Shown here: positions 1 through 8,321 of the stretch, piece by piece
How positions within the stretch are numbered: the first letter of the stretch is position 1
Layout of the letters: each line of letters opens with the position of its first letter
Source of the DNA: CANKHA01 sp034668785
Lineage (GTDB): Bacteria; Pseudomonadota; Alphaproteobacteria; Rhizobiales; Xanthobacteraceae
DNA: 12,807 nt
Assembly: GCA_034668785.1 (NCBI GenBank)
Contig: JAXDOS010000210.1
Coordinates: 1-12,807 of the forward strand
Direction: 5' to 3'
Made by a program: the position numbers and the translations under genes
The notes under the pieces: model-generated
What the model saw: only the letters and a program-made list of their open reading frames with translations
Told to the model about the DNA's origin: nothing
Database searches by the model: none

Positions 1-2
1 CA

Positions 3-902
<900 letters not shown>

Positions 903-991
903 CGCCCGGCCTTTATGAGCATCGATTCCTGCTCGTCATTGCAAATAAATAATATCGCCGCGATTATGAACGGGGTCTGAGAAGGAGCGGC

Positions 992-3220
992 ATGAATCCG
1001 CGTAATCTTTTGCGTAGCAAGTCAGGGCGGGCGGCGCTGGTATCGGCGATCGCGCTGTCGGCGGTCACCTTGCTGCGCATCGTGGATCCGGAACCTGTCG
1101 CGCATTTGCGCGAGCGAACCTTCGACAGCTATCAGCGCATCAAGCCGCGTCCCTACGCCGACTTTCCCGTCCGCGTCGTCGATATCGATGAGGCCTCGCT
1201 CGCCGAGTTGGGGCAATGGCCGTGGCCGCGTACGGTGCTCGCCGCTCTCGTCAACCGCCTCAATGAGCTTGGCGCCGCGGTGATCGCCTTCGACGTCATT
1301 TTTCCGGAGCGCGACCGCACGTCGCCGCAACAACTCGCGCGCGGGATCAACACCGGCAGCGATGCCGAGCGCCAGCAGTTTGAAGCATTCATCGCGAAGC
1401 TGCCGGACCACGATCAGGTCTTCGCGGCGGCCATCGAGGCGGCTCCCGTCGTGCTTGGATTTGCCGTATTGCCGAATGCCAACAGCCGCCGCCCGCTGGT
1501 GAAATCCGGCTTTGCCTTCGCGGGCGCTTCGCCGCCGCAGGTCCTTCCGAAGTTCAGTGGAGCGGCGACAAGCCTTGAGATCTTCGATAAGGCGGCGAGC
1601 GGCCTCGCCGCTTTGAGCGTAAGCGGAAAGGACAGCGCCGGCATCATTCGCCACATCCCGCTGCTGTTTGCCGATGGCGAAAAAACCTATCCAAGCCTTT
1701 CAGTGGAAGCGCTCCGCGTCGCGCAGCAGCAAAAGAGCATGCTCGTGCGCGGCACCGGCGCCAGCCGCGAGTTGGATACCGGCAATCCGGCGCTGGTCGA
1801 TATGCGCATCGGACAATTCCGCATCCCGCTGACGGGTGAAGGCGAGCTGCGGGTGTATTTCGATCGCGACAGGCCGGAGCGATATGTGTCCGTGCGCGAC
1901 ATCCTCGATCCGGCGAAGGATGAGGAGATACGGCCGCGCATCGAAGGGCAAATCCTTTTCATCGGCAGTTCGGCGGCGGGCTTGCGCGACAACTGGCCGA
2001 CGCCGCTTGGCGAGCTGGTTCCAGGCGTTTCCATTCACGCCCAAGCGGTGGAGCAGATTATCTCCCAGACTTTTCTTTACCGGCCCGACTGGTCGACAGG
2101 TCTGGAGACCGTTGTCACGCTGTTGTTGGGCGCGCTGCTCACCTATTTGCTGGTGGTTCTCGGGGCGCAGTATTCGGCTTTGGTCGGTGCCGGCATCCTG
2201 GCCGTTGGAATTGGCGCGTCGTGGTTCGCTTTCTCCCAGCTTGGCCTGCTGTTCGACGCGGTTTACCCCACGCTTTCCACGGTCTCCGTCTACCTCGCCG
2301 TGCTGGGCGTGCTGTATGTCGCTACCGACAAGGAAAAGAAATTCGTACGGCGGGCCTTCGGCCAATATCTCGCCCCCGAGCTTCTCGCCAAGTTGGAAAA
2401 CGCGCCGCAGATGATGCGGCTCGGCGGCGAGACCCGGCAGATCACGCTCATGTTCATGGACGTGCGCGATTTCACGCCCATTTCGGAGGGGCTGACGGCG
2501 GCCGAATTGGTGGAATTCATGAACCATCTGCTGACGCCGCTTGCCGACGCCATTCAGGCCGAGCTTGGCACCATCGATAAATTTATCGGCGACGCCATCA
2601 TGGCATTCTGGAATGCGCCGCTGGACATTAAAGACCATCCGGTCCGCGCCTGCCGCGCCGCGCTGCGGATGCGCGCCGTGTTGAATGACCTCAATGCCCG
2701 GGATGCCTTTGGCTTTGGGCCGCGCGGCTTGGCCAATGTCAGGATCGGCATCGGCGTTAATACCGGCGAAGCCTGCGTTGGCAACATGGGATCGGAGCGG
2801 CGCTTCAATTATTCAGCGATGGGCGACGTGGTGAATACCACCTCCCGCATCGAGTCTAATACCAAGCTGCTGGGCGTCGATATCGTCCTTTCCGACGATA
2901 CCGCGCGCGCCGCGCCCGGCTTTGCCATGCTTGAAGCTGGCGAACTTCTGATGAAAGGCAAATCGCGGCCGGTGAAATTATATGCGCTGGTCGGGGATGA
3001 GGCAGTCGCCGCGAGCACCGAATTTAAAGAATTAGCCTTCCACCACGCGCAACTGGTAGACGCCATCGCCAAGAACCAGCCGGCCGAGGCTGCCCAGGCG
3101 TTGGAGCAGTGCCGGAATCTTGGCGGTGCCTTACTGACGCGCTTCTATGAACGCTTTGAAAATCAGGTCGCGGAATTGTCGTCCGGCGCGGCGAGACTGC
3201 TGAAGGTGGCGGCCGAATAA
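992..3220 (+). CDS. CHASE2-domain class III adenylate/guanylate cyclase, membrane receptor type
   Basis: The 742-residue protein makes cyclic nucleotide, most likely cAMP from ATP. It has an N-terminal membrane segment (about 13-30), a periplasmic CHASE2 sensor domain (about 40-350), three membrane helices (about 370-390, 396-416, 424-444), a short linker and a class III cyclase domain (about 482-665). The cyclase looks active: the two metal-binding Asp are D490 (in FMDVRDFT) and D534 (in IGDAIMAFW), the purine-selecting pair is K530 and D612, typical of adenylyl rather than guanylyl specificity, and the transition-state residues are N615 and R619. The start is supported by AAGGAG at 982-987. 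The C-terminal 70 residues form a helical tail. The ligand sensed by CHASE2 domains is generally unknown. It lies 89 bp behind the Pro-rich gene and could be co-transcribed with it. Family call is certain; product specificity is inferred from residues. Confidence 0.95.
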   Translation: MNPRNLLRSKSGRAALVSAIALSAVTLLRIVDPEPVAHLRERTFDSYQRIKPRPYADFPVRVVDIDEASLAELGQWPWPRTVLAALVNRLNELGAAVIAFDVIFPERDRTSPQQLARGINTGSDAERQQFEAFIAKLPDHDQVFAAAIEAAPVVLGFAVLPNANSRRPLVKSGFAFAGASPPQVLPKFSGAATSLEIFDKAASGLAALSVSGKDSAGIIRHIPLLFADGEKTYPSLSVEALRVAQQQKSMLVRGTGASRELDTGNPALVDMRIGQFRIPLTGEGELRVYFDRDRPERYVSVRDILDPAKDEEIRPRIEGQILFIGSSAAGLRDNWPTPLGELVPGVSIHAQAVEQIISQTFLYRPDWSTGLETVVTLLLGALLTYLLVVLGAQYSALVGAGILAVGIGASWFAFSQLGLLFDAVYPTLSTVSVYLAVLGVLYVATDKEKKFVRRAFGQYLAPELLAKLENAPQMMRLGGETRQITLMFMDVRDFTPISEGLTAAELVEFMNHLLTPLADAIQAELGTIDKFIGDAIMAFWNAPLDIKDHPVRACRAALRMRAVLNDLNARDAFGFGPRGLANVRIGIGVNTGEACVGNMGSERRFNYSAMGDVVNTTSRIESNTKLLGVDIVLSDDTARAAPGFAMLEAGELLMKGKSRPVKLYALVGDEAVAASTEFKELAFHHAQLVDAIAKNQPAEAAQALEQCRNLGGALLTRFYERFENQVAELSSGAARLLKVAAE

Positions 3221-3230
3221 CGCGCCGCAC

Positions 3231-3317
3231 CGTCATGCCCGGACTTGTTCCGGGCATCCACGTCTTAAAACTGTAGCCGTAAAGACGTGGATGCCCGGAA
3301 CAAGTCCGGCCATGACG
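3231..3317. repeat. Long palindromic repeat / bidirectional terminator-like hairpin (copy 1)
   Basis: Arms 3231-3266 and 3282-3317 are 36 nt each and complementary at 35 of 36 positions, around a 15-nt loop. Each arm also folds by itself: in the left arm CCCGGA (3238-3243) pairs with TCCGGG (3249-3254) over the loop CTTGT. It sits exactly between two convergent genes (stops at 3220 and 3335), where it can end transcripts from both sides, although there is no T-tract. A second copy lies at 9511. I recognise the type as a dispersed palindromic repeat of Bradyrhizobium-like genomes; that attribution is from memory. Confidence 0.85.
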
Positions 3318-3334
3318 AGGAAGGGAAACCGCAC

Positions 3335-4141
3335 CTAGCCGCGCGGCCACAAATTATTCCGAACCAGGAATCCTTGCACCAGCGCCTCGAAGCTCGCGGG
3401 ATCTTCGAGGAAGCAGCAATGTCCAACTCCCGGCACGATGTGGTGCTCCGCTTGCGCGATCAGCGCTGCTGTGCGCTTGCCGCCGGGTAGGGCGTTGTCG
3501 TGCTCGCCATTCACGATCAGTGTCGGGCTCTTGTAGGCGGCAAGCTTCGGCGTCAGGTCGGACACGGTGAGCGCCTGGAACACCTGGGCGATGGATTCCG
3601 GATCGAGAGTCGCGCCACGCTCTGCAAAGCCTTCGAGCAAATAACGCCCGATGGACGTGTCGGCCCATTGCTGGGTGACGCCGTGGCGCAGATGCCCGAG
3701 ATGGTAATCCTTGAGTGTCCCCGCGGCGTGATGCGCGCGATAGGCGGCGATGCGATGATCGAACTGATTCTGCGGTCCGCTATTGCCGCCGACCAGAATC
3801 GCCGCGCGAAAAATTTCCGGATGGTCGCAGGCGAGCATCAACGCCAGCTTCGAACCGATGCTGCATCCAAGCACGACAGCTCCACCGCCAACGCCCTCGT
3901 CGGCAAGCACGCCAAGAATGTCATTTCCCATGTCGCCGAGTGAAAACGGCTGGTGCGGCTTCGCCGACCGGCCCCAGCCGCGCAGGTCCATGGCGATGGT
4001 GGTGAAGCGGCAAGAGAACCGCTCCACCTGATAGAGCCAGAGATTATGATCGAAGGGCAGGGCGTGAATGAGCACGAGCGGCGGGCCGGAGCCCGCTTTC
4101 TCATAATAGATGTCGAGGCCGTTAGCGCGGCTGATAGGCAT
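3335..4141 (-). CDS. Alpha/beta hydrolase
   Basis: A 268-residue single-domain alpha/beta hydrolase. The catalytic triad is visible: nucleophile S94 in the elbow GCSIGS, acid D215 in NGEHDN, and H241 in PGVGH. The oxyanion region is HALPFD (26-31). Length and motif order match the family of esterases, 3-oxoadipate enol-lactonase-like and peroxidase-like hydrolases; the sequence does not tell me the substrate. No signal peptide, so cytoplasmic. The ATG at 4139-4141 is preceded on the minus strand by AAGGTG (4148-4153), a weak ribosome-binding site. The gene is divergent from the isochorismatase-fold gene across a 144-bp gap that must hold promoters for both, and convergent to the cyclase gene. 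Confidence 0.92.
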   Translation of the reverse strand: MPISRANGLDIYYEKAGSGPPLVLIHALPFDHNLWLYQVERFSCRFTTIAMDLRGWGRSAKPHQPFSLGDMGNDILGVLADEGVGGGAVVLGCSIGSKLALMLACDHPEIFRAAILVGGNSGPQNQFDHRIAAYRAHHAAGTLKDYHLGHLRHGVTQQWADTSIGRYLLEGFAERGATLDPESIAQVFQALTVSDLTPKLAAYKSPTLIVNGEHDNALPGGKRTAALIAQAEHHIVPGVGHCCFLEDPASFEALVQGFLVRNNLWPRG

Positions 4142-4270
4142 TCACTTCACCTTATATATCCGGCTTTTCCCACCAAAGAGCGGTATCAGAGCATTCTTAG
4201 CGTTGCGGTTGCGGCAGGTCATATTGTTTGTGCCCGGCGTACCCGTTATGTCATGCGGATATTGAAAACG

Positions 4271-4279
4271 GGAGAAGGA
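4271..4279 (+). promoter_or_regulatory. Ribosome-binding site fixing the isochorismatase-fold gene start
   Basis: GGAGAAGGA lies 6 nt before the ATG at 4286. The frame stays open upstream with another ATG at 4253 and further back into the opposite-strand hydrolase gene, but none of those starts has a comparable site. Confidence 0.75.
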
Positions 4280-4285
4280 CGGCAG

Positions 4286-4930
4286 ATGGCGAGAGTATCA
4301 CGGCTGGAAAAGAGTTTGAGCGCCGCCCGCACGGGGCTGGTGATGTTCGATACCTTGCATGGCTATCTGCACCCGAGCGACCCCGCCAAGGCCAAATTTC
4401 TCGCCGATCTCCACATCCTGGAAAACATGCAACGCCTGCTGGCCGGTGCGCGCAAAGTGGGCATGACCGCCTTCTATCCGAGCGGCGCGCACGCGGCCGA
4501 TGGATCGGATTCGGTGGCGCGCCTGACCGACACCGACATGGAATTGCGCCCGGGCGGCGGCGCCGACAAGCCGATCAAGCCGCATTTTCACAAAGGTTCG
4601 CCCGATTCGGAGATCGCCGCGGAGATCGCGCCGATTGCCGGCGACATAGTAGTGCCGAAACATCGCTGGAATTCTTTCTTCCAGACCGATCTCGATCTGC
4701 ATTTCCGTGTCCGCGGCATCGATACGATGGTGATCGCCGGAGGTTCGACCGACGTCGGTATCGCCAGCACCGTCTTTGCCGCGCGGGATTTGGATTACGG
4801 CATCGTAGTCGTCAAGGACTGCTGCTATTCGGCGCGTGGCAACAACAACGAGTTCTTCATGGAGCGCGTTTTCCCCCGGATGGGACGTGTTATGACCGTC
4901 GACCAGGCAGTTGCGCTGATGACGCCGTGA
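4286..4930 (+). CDS. Isochorismatase-fold (cysteine hydrolase family) protein lacking the catalytic Cys
   Basis: 214 residues with the isochorismatase fold. Two of the three family catalytic residues are in place: D22 (MFDTLHGY) and K125 (VVPKHRWNSF). The third, the nucleophilic Cys in the usual T-N-x-C-V-x-x-T stretch, is Gly here: the segment reads GSTDVGIAST with G158 at the Cys position. Cys 179-180 lie in the next strand and are not in the nucleophile position. The enzyme is therefore either inactive as an amidohydrolase or uses other chemistry; I recall other family members with Gly at this place, so it may be a natural subgroup. The start at 4286 is chosen for its strong ribosome-binding site and because domain homology begins right after it. 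It opens a co-directional run with the dienelactone-hydrolase gene 27 bp downstream. Confidence 0.88.
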   Translation: MARVSRLEKSLSAARTGLVMFDTLHGYLHPSDPAKAKFLADLHILENMQRLLAGARKVGMTAFYPSGAHAADGSDSVARLTDTDMELRPGGGADKPIKPHFHKGSPDSEIAAEIAPIAGDIVVPKHRWNSFFQTDLDLHFRVRGIDTMVIAGGSTDVGIASTVFAARDLDYGIVVVKDCCYSARGNNNEFFMERVFPRMGRVMTVDQAVALMTP

Positions 4931-4957
4931 GGCATCAACAAGAGAGACGTGCTGACC

Positions 4958-5764
4958 ATGGCTTACGACGTCGCGACTGAAGAAATCACCTGTCCGGGAG
5001 GGATGCCCGCCTTTCTGGCGCGGCCGGCTCCGGCGGGCCGCTATCCCGTCGTCATCCTCATCCACGAGCGTTACGGTTTGGTGCCGCATACGCGCGACCT
5101 CGCCAAGCGGTGCGCGGGCGACGGCTATTTCGTGGTGGCGGCGAATTTCTTCTACAAGCATCCCGACCAGAAGGCGCTGAATGCCGGCGACTCCCGTTAT
5201 GCAATGACGGACGCCGAATCGATCGAGCACATCAACGCGGCGATTGCCGCGGCGGAGAAACATCCCGGCGCTGACATCAACAAGATCGCCGTCGCCGGAT
5301 ATTGCCAAACCGGCCGCCACCCGCTGGTCTTCGCGGCACAGGCCAAGATCGCAGCCGCGGTCGTCTGGTATGGCGCCGCGTCGAAACGCGAATGGCCGGT
5401 GAGCGAAACCAATTCCAAGCCGATGGAGGAGATTCTTGCGGCGGTCGATTGTCCTGTCTTCGCAGCTTTCGGCGGCGCCGATCACATCATCTCCGTCGAC
5501 GACGTGCGGCGCTTCCGCAATGTTCTCGAAGAGCACAAGAAGACCTACGACATTCACGTCTACGCCGACGCCCCACATGGCTGGCTCAACGACACCATGC
5601 CGGGCCGCTACCGTGCGCAGCAGGCGGACGCCGGCTGGGCGGATCAACAGCTTTTCCTGAAAAAGGTCTTTGCTTCCGGCTACAAGCCGGAAACAGTGAG
5701 CTGGCGCTTCGACGGCGGGGTCGCCCGCGACTACGACTTCGCCAAGACTAAGCGTTTGGAATAA
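4958..5764 (+). CDS. Dienelactone hydrolase family protein
   Basis: 268 residues, cytoplasmic, alpha/beta hydrolase of the dienelactone hydrolase (DLH) family. Known members open the lactone ring of dienelactones in chlorocatechol breakdown; many relatives have other or unknown substrates. Visible triad: C116 in GYCQTG, D175 in FGGADH, and H207 in DAPHGW, with E37 in the conserved HERYG segment that in DLH interacts with the Cys. The nucleophile elbow is GYCQTG where the family commonly has G-x-C-x-G-G. The C-terminal 35 residues extend beyond the core. The frame also has a GTG at 4949, but AGAGAGA (4941-4947) is better spaced for ATG 4958. It sits between the isochorismatase-fold gene (27 bp upstream) and pyrC (30 bp downstream), so co-transcription is likely. 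Confidence 0.9.
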   Translation: MAYDVATEEITCPGGMPAFLARPAPAGRYPVVILIHERYGLVPHTRDLAKRCAGDGYFVVAANFFYKHPDQKALNAGDSRYAMTDAESIEHINAAIAAAEKHPGADINKIAVAGYCQTGRHPLVFAAQAKIAAAVVWYGAASKREWPVSETNSKPMEEILAAVDCPVFAAFGGADHIISVDDVRRFRNVLEEHKKTYDIHVYADAPHGWLNDTMPGRYRAQQADAGWADQQLFLKKVFASGYKPETVSWRFDGGVARDYDFAKTKRLE

Positions 5765-5794
5765 TTCACGCTGCGTTAAGTGAAGCGATAGGCA

Positions 5795-6841
5795 ATGATC
5801 AAACGGATCACGATCCGCAAGCCCGACGACTGGCACCTGCATCTGCGCGACGGCGCCATGCTCAAGGCGGTGGTGCCGTTCACGGCGCAGCATTTCGGCC
5901 GGGCCATTGTCATGCCCAACCTCGTCCCGCCGGTACGCACCATGGCGGACGCCGTCGCTTACCGCGCGCGGATTACGGCGGCGCTTCCGCAAGGTTCGAG
6001 ATTCAAGCCGCTGATGACGTGTTATCTCACCGACAACACCGAACCCGAGGACGTGGAGCGCGGCTTCAGGGAAGGCGTGTTCACCGGCGTGAAACTTTAT
6101 CCCGCGCATGCGACGACGAATTCGGCTGCCGGCATGACCGACTTCGCCAAGGTCCGCCGCGTGCTGGAGCGCATGCAGAAGATCGACATGCCGTTCCTGA
6201 TTCACGGCGAAGAGGTGGCTCCGGATGTAGATGTCTTTGATCGGGAAGCCGTATTCATCGAACGGCGGCTGCGCCGCTGGGTGAAGGAGTTTCCCGGCTT
6301 GCGTATTATCTTCGAACACCTGTCCTCGAAAGAAGGAGTCGATTTCGTGCGCAGCGCGGCGCCGCAAGTAGCGGGCACGATCACGGTCCATCACATGGAG
6401 CTTAACCGCAACGACTGGATTGGTGCAGGTCTGAAGCCGCACATGTATTGCATGCCCGTCGTCAAGACCGAGAAGGACCGGCTCGCGGTACGCCAAGCGG
6501 CGATTTCCGGCGAGGCCTGCTTCTTCCTTGGCACCGATTCCGCGCCGCATCCGACAGCAAAGAAGCTGGCCGTGAATGGCGCTGCCGGCGTGTTCAGCGC
6601 GCCCGTGGCCATCGAGGCTTATGCCAAGGTCTTCGACCAGGAAAATGCGTTAGACAAGTTGGAAGCTTTTGCCTCGCTGAATGGACCCAGGCATTACCGG
6701 CTTCCCGCCAATGAGGAGACGATCACCCTGGAACGATCGCCGTGGACAGCGCCGGAACAGGTTGACATCGACGGTGCCGACGACCGTGTATTGGTTTATC
6801 GTGGCGGCGAAACAATCGATTGGCGTGTGGTATCACCTTAA
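5795..6841 (+). CDS. pyrC: Dihydroorotase, PyrC type
   Basis: 348 residues, the same length as the Escherichia coli PyrC group. It closes N-carbamoyl-L-aspartate to L-dihydroorotate, step three of pyrimidine synthesis. All metal ligands are visible: H14 and H16 in WHLHLRDG, K100 (the Lys that becomes carboxylated) in GVKLYPA, H137 in LIHGE, H175 in FEHLSSK, and D248 in GTDSAPH. The VHHMELNRNDW region of the substrate site is present too. The start ATG is 30 bp after the upstream gene and has only a weak AGG ahead of it. The stop TAA (6839-6841) overlaps the pyrE ribosome-binding site, so the two are translationally coupled. Start with high certainty; function certain. Confidence 0.97.
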   Translation: MIKRITIRKPDDWHLHLRDGAMLKAVVPFTAQHFGRAIVMPNLVPPVRTMADAVAYRARITAALPQGSRFKPLMTCYLTDNTEPEDVERGFREGVFTGVKLYPAHATTNSAAGMTDFAKVRRVLERMQKIDMPFLIHGEEVAPDVDVFDREAVFIERRLRRWVKEFPGLRIIFEHLSSKEGVDFVRSAAPQVAGTITVHHMELNRNDWIGAGLKPHMYCMPVVKTEKDRLAVRQAAISGEACFFLGTDSAPHPTAKKLAVNGAAGVFSAPVAIEAYAKVFDQENALDKLEAFASLNGPRHYRLPANEETITLERSPWTAPEQVDIDGADDRVLVYRGGETIDWRVVSP

Positions 6842-6843
6842 GG
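6840..6843 (+). promoter_or_regulatory. pyrE ribosome-binding site overlapping the pyrC stop
   Basis: AAGG lies 8 nt before ATG 6852 and shares two bases with the pyrC TAA. This sets the pyrE start; longer in-frame readings would run inside pyrC. Confidence 0.65.
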
Positions 6844-6851
6844 ATGAGCAG

Positions 6852-7550
6852 ATGACGACAGGCGCTGGCTTTCCCGACAAGAAGACGATTGCAGAATTGA
6901 CAGCGAAGATGTTTTTGGAAGTCGAAGCCGTGCGCTTCATGACCGACAAGCCGTTCATCTTCACCTCCGGCCGCGCCAGTCCAGTCTATACGGATTGCCG
7001 CCGGCTGATTTCTTTTCCACGTGTGCGCAATAGCTTGATGGATTTCGGTACCGCCACTGTATTGCGCGAGATCGGCTTCGAGTCCCTGGACGCAGTCGCC
7101 GGCGGCGAAACCGCGGGTATCCCTTTTGCCGCCTGGATGTCGGACCGCTTGGGCTTGCCGATGCAATATGTGCGCAAGAAAGCCAAGGGCTTTGGCCGCA
7201 ATACGCAGATCGAAGGGCATATCGAAGAAGGCCAGCGCATCCTGCTCGTCGAGGACATGGCCAGCGATGGTGGAAGCAAGGTCAATTTCTGCAACGCGCT
7301 GCGCAATGCCGGGGCGACGGTCGACCATGTTTTCGTGCTTTTCTATTACGACATTTTTCCAGAAGGAAAAAAAATCCTCGGCGATCTCGGCATCACCATG
7401 CATTACCTCGCGACTTGGTGGGATATTCTTGCGGTCGCTAAAGAGAGCGGAAAGTTCGACGGCAAGATGCTGGGGCAGGTTGAGACCTTCATGAACGATC
7501 CGAACGGCTGGTCGAAAGCCCATGGCGGCGCAGCCGAGGCGGCGGAATAG
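6852..7550 (+). CDS. pyrE: Orotate phosphoribosyltransferase
   Basis: 232 residues. It joins orotate to PRPP to give OMP, step five of pyrimidine synthesis. The PRPP-binding loop is seen as ILLVEDMASDGGSK (130-143) with the paired acidic E134 and D135. The flexible catalytic loop YVRKKAKGFGR (107-117) carries the conserved Lys residues, and FTSGRASPVYTD (37-48) is the N-terminal substrate segment of the family. The start is placed 10 bp after pyrC; the frame continues open upstream inside pyrC, but those residues do not look like OPRT. No separate OMP decarboxylase gene is in the window. No attenuator structure is visible ahead of pyrC or pyrE. Confidence 0.96.
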   Translation: MTTGAGFPDKKTIAELTAKMFLEVEAVRFMTDKPFIFTSGRASPVYTDCRRLISFPRVRNSLMDFGTATVLREIGFESLDAVAGGETAGIPFAAWMSDRLGLPMQYVRKKAKGFGRNTQIEGHIEEGQRILLVEDMASDGGSKVNFCNALRNAGATVDHVFVLFYYDIFPEGKKILGDLGITMHYLATWWDILAVAKESGKFDGKMLGQVETFMNDPNGWSKAHGGAAEAAE

Positions 7551-7591
7551 CCTAGGGAATTTGCTGATCTCGCGAAGCAGCGACTCGCTCC

Positions 7592-7611
7592 AATGTTTCA
7601 CGTGAAACATT
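7592..7611. promoter_or_regulatory. parS: parS centromere-like site (ParB-binding palindrome)
   Basis: AATGTTTCACGTGAAACATT is a perfect 20-bp palindrome whose core, TGTTTCACGTGAAACA at 7594-7609, equals the bacterial parS consensus at all 16 positions. ParB loads on such sites and the ParABS system moves the origin region during segregation; chromosomal parS sites cluster near the replication origin (established). It lies in the 77-bp gap between pyrE and the next gene, ending 16 bp before that gene's ATG, where bound ParB could hinder transcription. No parA or parB gene is in the window. Confidence 0.93.
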
Positions 7612-7627
7612 TTCAAAAGGGGGAACA

Positions 7628-8278
7628 ATGCCGGACAGATCAAAACAGATTCAACGATTAATCGCCGCGGTTATCGCCGCCATAGCCCTGTCCGTCGTTG
7701 GCAACCCGCTGAAAGCACAAGACATTTTGCAGGAATGGGCGACGATCAAGGCGCCGGCGGCGCCGGAATTGAAACCGGTCATGATCGACGCGCAGAAAAC
7801 TGCCCTGATCGTCATGGACTTCAACCAGCTCAACTGCGTGCCGGAAAAACGTTCCCGTTGCGCGGCGGTATTGCCGAAAGTTCAGAAGTTACTTGCGGAA
7901 GCGCGGGGCAGGGGCATGATGGTGGTTCATACTTACACCCCGAATATGACTCAGGCCGACATGGTAAAATCCGTTGCTCCAATCGCGGGCGAACGGGTGC
8001 TGCAGGTACGCGGCGACAAATTCCACAACAACGACCTGGAGAAATATCTCAAGGACAAAGGCATCACGACGGTGCTCAACGTCGGAACATCGGCCAACGG
8101 TGCGGTGCTGTTCACCACCATCGGCGCGTCGCAGCGCGGCTTCAAGGCCATCGTTCCGATCGACACCATGCCGGCGGACACGGCCTATCAGGAACAATTT
8201 TCGATCTGGGAAATCGCCAATGGACCAGGCGTGCGCGAGGACTCGACGCTGACGCGGTCGGACATGATCAAGTTCTAA
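7628..8278 (+). CDS. Exported isochorismatase-fold protein lacking the catalytic Cys
   Basis: 216 residues with a basic start and a hydrophobic stretch (about 11-25) ending near LKAQ, a Sec-type signal peptide with cleavage around 30-31, so it is probably periplasmic. The rest has the isochorismatase fold: D64 in IVMDFN and K131 in RGDKFHNNDLEKYL match the catalytic Asp and Lys. At the nucleophile position the segment reads GTSANGAVLFTT, with A159 where Cys is expected before V-L-F-T. The only two cysteines, C70 and C78, are close together near the N-terminus and could form a disulfide in the periplasm. AAGGGGGA (7617-7624) precedes the ATG. It follows pyrE and the parS site, on the same strand. 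Fold assignment is firm; enzymatic activity is doubtful. Confidence 0.87.
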   Translation: MPDRSKQIQRLIAAVIAAIALSVVGNPLKAQDILQEWATIKAPAAPELKPVMIDAQKTALIVMDFNQLNCVPEKRSRCAAVLPKVQKLLAEARGRGMMVVHTYTPNMTQADMVKSVAPIAGERVLQVRGDKFHNNDLEKYLKDKGITTVLNVGTSANGAVLFTTIGASQRGFKAIVPIDTMPADTAYQEQFSIWEIANGPGVREDSTLTRSDMIKF

Positions 8279-8294
8279 AGGCGTTCGTTACTGC

Positions 8295-8307
8295 CCGCAA
8301 CTTGCGG
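8295..8307. terminator. Small GC hairpin between convergent genes
   Basis: CCGC (8295-8298) pairs with GCGG (8304-8307) over AACTT in the 43-bp space between convergent stops at 8278 and 8322. The stem is short and has no T-run, so a role in termination is only suggested by position. Confidence 0.3.
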
Positions 8308-8321
8308 AGCAATCAAAGCCA

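Noticed and set aside
1700..2638. A 312-codon minus-strand frame inside the cyclase gene
   Set aside because: It lies opposite the conserved cyclase coding region and its product is low complexity with no recognisable domain.
3953..4285. Long N-terminal extension of the isochorismatase-fold gene
   Set aside because: It runs antisense through the alpha/beta hydrolase gene and lacks family similarity; the ribosome-binding site supports ATG 4286.
4298..6550. A 750-codon minus-strand frame antisense to the isochorismatase-fold, DLH and pyrC genes
   Set aside because: The plus-strand genes have complete catalytic motifs; the antisense product is His/Arg-rich without any domain, as expected for a mirror frame in GC-rich DNA.
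6723..7643. A 306-codon minus-strand frame opposite pyrE, starting near the parS site
   Set aside because: Shadow of pyrE; the FHVKH near its start is simply the parS palindrome read as codons.
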